A stretch of DNA of 64,000 nt, from NCBI GenBank assembly GCA_038496445.1, contig JALMLS010000093.1, positions 124,001-188,000 on the forward strand, given 5' to 3'. The notes under the pieces were generated by a model, which worked only from the letters and a program-made list of their open reading frames with translations, had not been told where the DNA came from and ran no database searches. Position 1 is the first letter of the stretch. The number at the start of each line of letters is the position of its first letter. The translations under genes were made by a program, and so were the position numbers. Shown piece by piece: positions 1-9,900 of the stretch. Source of the DNA: Trichosphaerium sp. ATCC 40318 (Eukaryota > Discosea > Flabellinia > Trichosidae).

Positions 1-321
1 AAGCCGCCACGGCTAGGGGCTAAAATTTCCTCCAAGGACTGGGAAGCTTTATGCGAGATAAAAGCCAAGATTGTTAGACTCAGGACCACACGTGATAGGT
101 TCAGATCGTTGCTAGAACAACGTAGAAAGATCTTAGATACCAAAGTACAAAACAGACAAAAAGTAAATGAGCGCATAGAAGAGGAGACAGGCAATTTTAT
201 TGATATTATTCAAAAAGAAATGAAGAGCAGTGAAATCAACACACCGCCACCAAAGCACACGCGTGGAGGCAGGCGGAATCTTTCATTTAGGAAGAATCAT
301 CATAGCCTAATAATAAGGTAA
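1..321 (+). CDS. 3' end of an unrecognised basic helical protein (partial)
   Basis: Frame 1 is open from the first base of the window to a TAA at 319-321, giving about 106 C-terminal residues. The sequence is rich in Arg, Lys, Glu and Gln and looks alpha-helical or coiled-coil over its first 75 residues (motif RDRFRSLLEQRRKIL), followed by a short Pro/Arg/Gly-rich basic tail (PPPKHTRGGRR). I do not recognise a family. The 5' part lies outside the window, and an intron near base 16 (CTAG) cannot be excluded. Confidence 0.5.
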   Translation, partial: KPPRLGAKISSKDWEALCEIKAKIVRLRTTRDRFRSLLEQRRKILDTKVQNRQKVNERIEEETGNFIDIIQKEMKSSEINTPPPKHTRGGRRNLSFRKNHHSLIIR

Positions 322-423
322 AAAGGTAACATTAGATTTTTTTAGTTTTCTGTTAAAGTTTGTTTTTTTTTGCTCCTCCTTGTTTTTCATTATTTTTTTT
401 TCCCCTCTGGACTGCATTTTATT

Positions 424-491
424 GCAACCAACGCGTGTACGAGCATACTCGTGCATTATATGACCCGTTAAGAGGTCATTTTACTGGTTGC
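424..491. other. Three-way-junction (cloverleaf-like) inverted-repeat element
   Basis: In the gap between the first two genes, GCAACCA (424-430) pairs with TGGTTGC (485-491). Inside it are two further hairpins. One pairs 436-443 with 448-455 (8 bp including one G-U pair, loop CATA). The other pairs 460-465 with 474-479 (6 bp, 8-nt loop). The shape resembles a small structured RNA or a 3' UTR element. There is no T-loop consensus and no plausible anticodon arm, so I do not call a tRNA. The rest of 322-658 holds poly-T runs and nothing else I can identify. Confidence 0.35.
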
Positions 492-658
492 GCCAGAATA
501 CTCGTTGTAAACAACGAAAACCAACTCTAATAATCCAGTTTCAACGTGTACTACTTTTTTTTGAATTCTTTTGGTGATTATAGCCATCGGAGGTCTCTTC
601 ACACTAGATCAGCGCCTTACCGCTCCAATACAATTTAACGACCTTTAGCAAGCACGAC

Positions 659-3526
659 ATGGAAGAGTTTAATAAAAAGCATTTTAAAAATAGAGGGAAG
701 GATGCGAAAAGTGACTCAAAAGATTCTGATGGTGGTAGTGATGCGGTAAATAACTCTTCAAGGTAATTGCAATTGTGGGTTTGGTAGTTTTTGCGCCTAA
801 TCATTAATAGGCGCGGTAAGTTTACCTTCTCCATTGGCTCTACAGTGCCAGTGCGTAGTTCAACGGAAAGAGAGTTCACAGTACGAGTAGATTACACACC
901 GAAATTCTAATTGGGATCTAGTCATACTTGGTTACCGTATCTTACCCCAACATGCAAACCAAGACAATTCTACGTCGTTTCCGCCAGTTTGTAACGCTTC
1001 ACAATGCGGTAAGACCATTTTTGTGCAATGTTTTACCTCTGTTTTTGGTTGCTTGTCACGTAAGAATTATTCTAATTTTGCTTTAATTAGGTGTCAAAAC
1101 GATTTCCTGATTTGAATTTGCCACACTTTCCTAAGAAACGGTTAATGGGTAACCTTAGCAATACGTTGGTTGAAAAGCGTCGCCAAAAACTAGAAGTGTA
1201 CCTTCACTTTGTATCAAGTTTGGCAGGTATTGAAGACTTTTTGGCGTTTCAAACGTTTTTGGGCGGTGATTTACGTCAGCGTGGCATTAAAAAAAAGAAA
1301 AGGAAGCACATGTTTTCTATGGGAAGTACTCAAGATAGTAGTGATTCAGATTTTTCTGATGATGATGGTACACTCTTTGTTTTCATCCGGCATTTGAAAT
1401 TAAATTATTTACTTTTTGTGGTTTTTTTTTTTTTTTCAAATAAGAATTAAACCTTGTTTTTGTAGATTATTTAACGCCTGAGGAGCGTGAGAAGGTGTTG
1501 AATAAAGAAAAGAGAATTCTAAAGGTTGAAGGGTATTTGAGACTTTTGGATAGCTCAATTGAGAAGCTTAAAGCGATAGAACGTAAGTTTGGAGTAGTTC
1601 GTTGTTAATTCATTAATTTTTGTGCTTGTAGGTTGCTTTCAACAAGTTCAAGAAAAGGAAGATTTTATCCCATTGTCCGAGTACTCCAAACTAGTTGTAC
1701 AAATAGGTCGTCACCTGGAGAACCGCGACCCAGAGCCTGATTTGGTAGCAAAAGACATGACACAAGAACAGGCGGCCAAGATTAAAAACCCAAGAATTCG
1801 CAGTATTCGCATGAAAATGACGCCTGCAATCGCAGAGATTATTTCCAAGTTGTCTATGCTTAAAGGAGAGCTGTTGAATATTGATATGCCGGATGACGTG
1901 GTTCAGGACTTGATGGAACTTGTCAAGCGCACAGACGAAATTGTGAATTCTGTCAGTTTGGTTGTGCCCGTTGTAGGCTATAAGATTGAATCAGGCACCG
2001 CTTCAATGTCTAGAGATAATTCTTGGAAGGACTTTATACCAGAGAATGCGCCATGGTACAAAATGTACTTCCACAATCAAGGTATCCAGTTCTGTTTTTG
2101 TAAATGTGTTTTGCTAAATTATCACTTACAGAGCACATGAATTATTTGGCAAGTGATGGAGGTAGCCACATAGTAGTATCTGTAAAGGAAGAAGCAGTAT
2201 GTTTTTTGAAACAATCACGTGACTTACTCCTATTTTTAACTCGTAATGTTAGGAGAGCAAACTATATCGCCTCATCATTAGATCAAAGGATGGCAATAAC
2301 TTTCACACGGTTACAACAGAGCGATTCGCGTTTACTGATTGGAGAGAAAACTACGAAGAAATTATTTGGACTGTAGAGCCAAAGTTGCGCGAAATGGAGG
2401 CCGAGTTTGTACCACTTGATAAGCCTGGACTTCAGCAAGCTTTTATCAACTACGAAACACGAGATATGAGGGTAACCTAATGCTTATTATTCGTAAACTT
2501 ATTTTTTTGTAGTTGACAAAGAAGTTCAAATTTGGTATTGTACTATGTAAGAAGGGACAAACCAAAGAGGAGGAGATGTTTACAAATCGTACGATAATTA
2601 TTCCTTTACGATTTAGCGCACCAATAGCTGTTGACAAGTGTGCTTAGAGCAAGGATCAGCTGATTACACCGACTTTTTGAACATTGCTGGTAAAACTATA
2701 GATATGTCAAAGAATTTTTCAGGCTACACTGGTGGCTTGTCACTAGAAAAAGAGACTGGCCAGTATTCTGTGTATGCGCTTTGGCGAGATTTTGAGGTGA
2801 TGTATCACGTATCAACCATGTTACCCCAATCAGATGACAACGCACAACAGGTAACCGACCGACATGACTCTCTTATTATTATGAATAATTGCGCAATAAT
2901 GTTGTCTTGTTAACATTGCTTCAGGTGCACAAAAAGAGACATATTGGTAACGACATTGTTGTCGTCATCTTCCAGGAGGCAGGTAGCTTGCCTTTTCATC
3001 CGACTACCGTTAAGTCCAACTATATTCGTGCGTTGTCGTATTTTTAAAGAGCGTCTACGATTGTTTTTAATGTGTTTTTTGTAAAGAGATACAAATCGTA
3101 GTGCGTGCTATTAGAGATCCCAAACTACCAAGGAAAGGACCACCGTATTATCACGTGTCTGTAGTGAATCAAAGCGATGTTCCTGAGTATGGACCACCAT
3201 TGCCTTATCCACCAATATTCAGACACGACGACAAATTCAAAGATTGGTTAATGGAGAAGCGTAAGACCCTACCTTTTTAAATCCATTTTCTAACACGTGA
3301 TTACAGTGGTTAATAGCGAATTGGCCGCGTACAGAAGTAAATTATTTGTACAGCAGCTGCGATCAACTTACAGGGCTCTTATTAAAGACTTTGTTCAAAA
3401 CTTTGCGCCTGACGAAAAGGTAATTAGCGCTTGTTAACGCATCTCACTTTACTTATGGTAACCCCAATCTAGGTCATGCGTAAATTAAGAAAAGACAGAA
3501 AGAAGAAAGATGACAAGAAAAGATAG
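659..3526 (+). CDS. PX domain - RapGAP protein (Rap/Ran GTPase-activating protein)
   Basis: A multi-exon gene. The N-terminus is a short acidic/basic stretch (ATG at 659; the splicing of the first 200 nt is uncertain). Next comes a PX phosphoinositide-binding domain (about 865-1260) with the RRFRQF element matching the family's RRYSDF and the motif FPKKRLMGN. A helical linker covers about 1310-2030. The C-terminal half is a Rap/Ran-GAP domain: WYKMYFHNQEHMNYL, KLYRLIIRSKDG, FKFGIVLCKKGQTKEEEMF, GYTGGLSLEKETGQYSVY, VMYHVSTMLP, and KKRHIGNDIVVVIFQE. The last contains the catalytic Asn thumb of the family in HIGND. It ends in a Lys/Arg-rich tail with TAG at 3524-3526. Known role of the family: stimulating GTP hydrolysis on Rap. 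Inference: the PX domain would place it on PI3P-type membranes. Joining of exons is inferred from frame continuity. Confidence 0.85.
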
Positions 3527-3690
3527 TTGTTGAACTTGGTGAGCCTTGTAACTTTGTAAATGTAAATATATATCTAGTATACTACAAAGTAAAAAACTGC
3601 CTTTTCTCAAACATTCAAGTTGGTATGCAATTGGCGCTGGACAGTTTAAAAAAGAAGTTTCTATTTTGGAAACATAGGGTGTATTTATGT

Positions 3691-6600
3691 CTATGCTATT
3701 TTACAAATGCGCTTGAAAGTGTCGATCAATTCGTCGAGGTCTTGATCAATCTCAAAGACTTCCATGGCCGAGAAAATAATGTCAACACCTGAAATAATCA
3801 TGTCCTTCAATTTGCCCTTCTCATCTGCAGATATTGCACCCTTCTTGTACGCAAGAGAAACCAAGAGGAGCATCTTAGTAATGGATCGCGTAGGTTGTGC
3901 TGGTTGAGAGGCCGCAAAACCTCCCTGTGACGGTAGGTAGGATTGCGATGCGGAAGGTGGCGGAACTGCTGTGCCAGCACGGCCCGCAGGTATTGGAGAA
4001 AAGCCAACGAGCGCAGCAGCACCCGTTGGTTGTGGACCAAATGGCTTGGATGGGCTAGCCTGAGGTGCTCCACCTGTAACAAGAAAATTTGTAAATAAGT
4101 TGCACAAACCACAGTGATTATGCTTACCGAAGCGCTTCTGAGGTGACTGGAAGTTCTGAGAGAGCAATTGTGGTACTGGACTGCGCGAAGGGGACCCGCT
4201 GAGTTCAAACAGTTGTGAGCCCGGTTGTGTTAAAGGTGCAGGCGTGGCTCCTGGTTGAGGTCCGAAAAGCGAAGGTGATTGCTGTGAGCTCTCGCCAATG
4301 AGAGGCACTATCGCAGATTGTTAAATCAAAGGGCAAACACATTTCATGGTGGGAACGTACTGCGTAATCCACTGTTAAAGCCAAATTGTTGTGGTTGTGG
4401 AAGGGGCGTGCTAGGAGCGGCCGCAGAGGCAGGTTGCTGGTACTGTTGCGCGACAGGTACGGCTGCAGGTACGGCCGCAGGTAAAGTACTAAGTCCGGTT
4501 CCCCAAACATTGCTGGCGGCTGGAGCGGCTGTGTTAGTGTTTCCCCATGCGGAGGTGGGTGGAGCGGCTGCAGCTAGCAAAGAGAGTGAGTAAAATGTGC
4601 CAAACTAAGGACCATTGACGCTTACCTGGTGCGCACCAATTCCAACCACCACTTACTGCCTTTGAAGCAGAAGGTAGTGCTTTTGGTAGTCTTTTTTTAG
4701 GTAACGTTTTTGTAGGTAACCTTGCTGCCTTTTTGGTTTTGCGTGCTTTTTTTGTTTTTTTTGCTTTCTTCGCTGGTCTCTTCGTTGCCATTTTCCTTGG
4801 TGGTTTGTATGGCTTGGCTTTGAGCTTGAACTGATTACCCTTTTTCCTGGCAGGTGGCGCATACCCAGAAGGTTCTAAAGAGAAGAAATTATTATTTAAG
4901 TCATAAAGTAGATAAATACAAAAGCTACAACGCTGTACATACTTCCAGGTTCAGCGTAAGCGCCCTTCTCCCAATTCTCATCAATGACGGGATGAAAACT
5001 TCCTGTCATCAACTTTCTTGTGTACCCATTATCGTAGTCCTGGTATGCAGGGTTGTCCGTTACCCAAGAAACACCACTAAAAAAAAAACGACATGTGAGC
5101 TTATCACCATTGTGTCAAAGAATTTAGGGTACCCTTGGAGAGCTTCATCGATTGAGGTTACAAAAACCCAAGCCTTCTTTGAACCGCCAGGCTTAGTTTG
5201 AGGGCGATCACGGAGGGTACCAACCGCATTTTCATGACCGTCCTTTGTTGTTCCTTTGCGAGCGGCGAAAAAAGTAGCCTTAGCTCTGGAATTGAGCTTG
5301 TTCGTAATGCGTGGTGCGAACCAGCCTGGACCCCAAGGAATGTGTAATTCAGAGTAGTCAGATTTCTCCTCTTCGGTGTCCTTGCTGCGTTTTGGGACGT
5401 AGGATCCGCTGGACGCTCTGTGATCGTACATGAGTAATTTGGCGAGCCCAGTAGTGTCTCTTAGACGGTTGGAGAAGATGGTAGGATCAACGCGGGCCTT
5501 GTCCAGATTTGGAACGGCCACTGCAAATCCACGTTTGCTGTATTTGAATAAACGTTGTTCGTAAGTGAGAGAACGACGTGAGTGGTTGACCTTGGAGGTG
5601 GCGTGAGTGTGGCAATCGAACGAATGACAACGAGTGAACGTCAAAAAAAAATAGTGTAGCGTTAACGTACCAAGTTGTAACCCTTGTTCAAAGCGCGCTT
5701 ACCACGCTCCATAGCCCAAACTCTATCGCCATCGTAACCAACTACGACCACAGGTTAATTAAAAGGCATCAAAGCGTTACTTCGTACGTGTGCAGGAGTC
5801 GATATCAAAGCCAAGCAAAACTTCGCAAGGGGATTTGTACAACCTCAAAATGATTTGGACGTGGCGGTTAGGATAACTATTCAAGATGGTAATGGCACGC
5901 TCAGTTCTAATGACGTCGCCACGAGAACGAGTGTTTTGCGTTACGATTTGGTGAATGTGACGCAATTTCTGATTTGCCTCGTGCTCAGAGTGTATGCCCG
6001 TCAAGAAAATGTCGATGTCTGACGATTTGAAGCCGTCTTCGTCGCTTGACAAGCATGCTATTTTGAAAAAAGTTAGCGACAAAAAAATTATGAGAGAACT
6101 ACGTTTAAGCGTCTCTGCACGTAAACGCAAACTTACCAAGCACAGCACCACCAGAAATAAAGACGTTTGACCAATCCATGCCATCCAAAACGCCATTCGT
6201 GAAAGTTTTCCAACGTCTTTCGAATACGTCCTTTGCCACTATGGAGCTACCCACACGACCCAATACGCGACTCTGGGTGAGCAGTTTTGGAATTTTTTTC
6301 TAAGCAAACGCGTAAGCCGCTTTTGGTTTTAAAACTTTTTTGTTTTCAAATAGTAACCTCGTCAGGCGTTTCTTCCTCGTACTGGAATGCGTGTTGATTA
6401 GAGAACACGTCAATTAAAAGTAGATGAGGGTCATTCAGCTCAGAACTAGGAAAAATAGTTAGTCGTACAAACTTACAAAGCACACCGCACCTGTGCGGGT
6501 TCTCAGCGAATATTTGACGATAGCGATCCTGGCGGGTTGGTCAGTTTAAAATACCACGAAAAGATGTCTTGTACCTCTTCCGCTATTAGAGTCTTTTGAG

Positions 6601-6692
6601 CATCTCTGCAAGCCGTATTAGCAAAAATGTACAAAGAAATGGTTGTGGTACGTCATTGGCGCTGGTGGTTCGTAGTTAGTAGTAGAAGCCAT
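3691..6692 (-). CDS. Nucleotidyltransferase-fold protein with basic and Pro/Ala/Gln-rich tail
   Basis: The predicted start is ATG at 6692 (MASTTNYEPPAPMT), with several short introns. The core contains ISGGAVLACLSS followed 12 residues later by SDIDIFLTG. This matches the Pol-beta-type nucleotidyltransferase signature (hG[GS]...Dh[DE]h), so both metal-binding acidic residues appear present. Further conserved blocks are NRHVQIILRLYKSPCEVLLG, RRSLTYEQRLFKYSKRGFAV and the stretch around VSWVTDNPAYQDYD near 5050. I recall this core from ankyrin-type and stand-alone proteins of fungi and protists, without a named function. Downstream lie a Lys-rich tract (AKKAKKTKKARKTKKAARLP, about 4740-4780), a Pro/Ala/Gln low-complexity region (4344-4580 and 4060-4300) and a helical C-terminus ending at TAG 3691-3693. 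The long unrelated tail is unusual. Substrate unknown. Confidence 0.7.
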
Positions 6693-6988
6693 AGTCGCGT
6701 TGATTGGGGGTAATACAAAGGTGCTTCTTGGAACGCGGGTGAGGCTGTTTACAAACAAATTCAAAAAAAGTAAATCACTGACTTAACCCAACTAACTAAT
6801 AAAACACAACACACTCTACCTTCAATGAAAAATAGACAACCCGTCAAAGAGTACAATAGTTTATACACATTTACAGTAGCCACCTTAATGTCATTTTTCC
6901 TCAAAATATTTTAAATATTGGCTAATCCTAAATAGGCACTGAATACCCGCCAACCTGCACATTTTTTAGCGCCAAAACGTGCTAAATA

Positions 6989-9900
6989 CTAAAACTGTAC
7001 CTTTGGCTCTATTTTACATGATTCCTGGTACGCTGTGATGTCTTCTAATGCTACAAAGTTCAAAATGTATTCTCGAATTGTTGGCACAGGTTTAAGATTG
7101 TACGACAGCTGCTGATACAACCCAATCTTTTGCAAACGCTCAGCAACACGTTCTCGTTTAGAAAAGTTAATTTTGCCATTATCTTGGACATCCATCGCGC
7201 CTTCGTCTACTTTTACGAGGTCTGTCAAAAAAACTCCTAGGTGCAAGTTAGAAGGCTATCGCACATTTTTCTAAGCAAAACGCAAAACTGTGTTTTTAAA
7301 ATTGTTGTGATACCTAAATACGGAACAATAGGCGGTGATGAGTTGGATAGCGCCTGACGATAGCATTGAAACCCTCCATCACGCAGGAACAACCCGCGTA
7401 GGTCTTGCAAGTCTTTCAGGCGTTGTTTATTGACCTTGCTGAACGTCTTATAGAGGCGATGGACCGCTGAGTTGCCGAGAGCACCCAGAATCGCCATTGT
7501 CGCAGAATAGTTATTGAGATTACGGCACTCCTATACTTGGATTAAAAAGAATGCGCTGTGGCCGTAAAACGGATTGCATCGGTCACGTACAGATGCCAAA
7601 AGTATCGCTTTTTCTACTACTTTGACACGCTTAGATATAGCAGTGACTGTAACAATCTACTTGATGTTAGACAGTATTCACCTCATGCACTTCTTTTTTT
7701 GAAAGAAGCAAGGATTTTGTTACCTCGGTGACAACCCAGCGCACAAGCTTGTTGGAATACCCACTCATTTTTAACAAGTTAGGTGATCGTCTTTCCTTAT
7801 CTTTTCGTGTCCACCCAAGCTCTATAATCATGGGTGAGGATTGGTTGTCAAGTAATAATGTACCTAAAAATTCCTTGGCATGTATCTTGGTAAATATGTC
7901 AAAGTGTATGACTGTGATTTGACGCGCTAATTCGACTGGTGATATTTCCAGAAAAGAAACACTGCGTGGATACAGTGGCCTCGGTGGCGGTTCAGAAAAC
8001 ACAGACTTTGAGTGCGACTGTTCTATTGTAGTTGCAGCCTAATTGTTGTACAGCATCAGCGAGCCAGTAATCTTTGTGTGCTGTGAATTGTTCACGAACC
8101 TGCTTGTCCAGTATAGCACGCATGTACTTGCCCACACTTCGTCCTTCCGATTGTATTATGACGTGACCTAGTTTCTTAAACCCATTCAACAAGTGTGGAT
8201 CCTCTATAAAGTCGACAGCAAACTTCTCAGCCCAGTTCTTTAAAAAGTTAACGATGCGCAATCTGTATTTCCTTTCATCTTGGACGTTCGTGTAATACCG
8301 GTACTGACTTGTAAGGCGTGACAACAAGTTATTTGTGGTCGTGAACGATCGGTAGGTGAGTAGAAAAGTGGTGAGATACCATTCTAAGCGGTGGAATGAG
8401 CCAGTGCAAACTGCTATAACGACAATATGCAACGTACGATCAGTTGAGCCATCAAAGAGCTTGTCTATCAGATTTTCAACACTGCCCTCCAATACAACCT
8501 CTTTGCGATCAACTCGTTTCTTACGAAGATAGACATGTTTCAAAAATGGGTTGGATGCAATACACCTTTCTATTGAATTGTATCGCCTGTCGCCCTGTGT
8601 AATGATGTGACCACTAGGTGTCAACACCCGCACCAATCGAAAATGGTCAACGCCTTGGGTTCCAACATAACTATGCTGATTTAGCCATGTGCCTGGTAGG
8701 TAGCGTATAGTAGCTACCAATTTGTATGCTTACCTAACAGTCAAGTTGCAAGGGGCACTGCTGAAACGAACGAGAAACGTTCCAACTCTCTGATTAGCAA
8801 GCGCCATATTTGCGTTAGTTGCAGTAAAGTCACCATAAAACCATCTTACAAAACGTGTCAATAACAAACGAAAGAGGCTCGTTGGTTTGTAATCAATCAC
8901 GCACTGCTTCGTGTGCAACGTTGTGGCGCAAGCAAACCTACAAATTGATGTCGCATAGCGTTGCACAATGGAATGTACAGTTGGAAAGGGTTTTGAGTGT
9001 TCGTCTTCGTTGATCTAGACAATACTTTGTCAACCCCTTATGTGAATCACTAGACTGCGCACTCTGAATCCTTCATCAGTGATCACCACTCGCACTGCAC
9101 CAACGCCCTTGGTCTTATCTTCTTTGGTATGGACATAGTTCATTGCGAGACTCCCTGGACTAGACTGGGAGAATCGAATCAAAAAGGTACCTGGCCTTTC
9201 TACGCATTGATAGTAAGTAAGCGTAAGTAACAAAGAAAAAAATAAAAAGCGTTTGACGGTCTCACCTGCTTCTAGTAGTTTGATGGAGATGAAAGACGAA
9301 ATAAAGCCATAGAACCAAGGTTGATTAGTCAGACGCTTTAGCTAAGTGGAGGGTGATGATTTAAACAGTGTTGCAAAGTAATACATACATTTGTAATGCA
9401 TTGATTAATAGGTCCAAACCCACACATAAACGCTGAAAACGAATAGACATTTATGTAACCGCTAATAGAAAAAGAACAAGTCAGTTTCGTAATTTTCTTG
9501 TACGAAGGGTTCCGCACGTGGTTGAGGTATCTTCAAAACATGAGTAAGTATGAAGTAACAGTGATGTGTGGATTGGTACTTACCAAGCAAATGTCTCAAG
9601 TATGCCTCTTCTTTGGCTGTAATTTCGGCGTTTGTGCGCCTACATAGCACCTCTTTGAAAACACCCCAGTCCACTGTTGACTTCTAAGCACTCGAGTTAT
9701 GCACCAAATTTTTGTTCAAATGAAAACGAGGTGTACCTTTAATCCAAATTCTTTGTCCCAAAACTGCTTCAACTCTTCGTTTGAGAGAAGGTATCTAATC
9801 GCTTTCTTTTGATCTTGCGATGATACGCTGCTGCTATCAGATCGCATACGCACGTATAGCTTCCTTTCAAGAGTAGTCTCTTTGGTAATGGACTCGAGGT

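Noticed and set aside
424-491. Possible tRNA gene
   Set aside because: The 7-bp closing stem and arms are tRNA-sized, but there is no T-loop GTTCRANNC motif, no D-loop GG and no 5-bp/7-nt anticodon arm.
604-879. Minus-strand frame of 91 codons
   Set aside because: It overlaps the PX-RapGAP first exons, has no domain signal, and is a shadow frame.
8698-8720. Very short 20-nt intron in the second SH2 domain
   Set aside because: A 63-nt intron ending at CATAG gives the expected SH2 continuation (NLTV joined to SYVG), so the shorter option is not needed.
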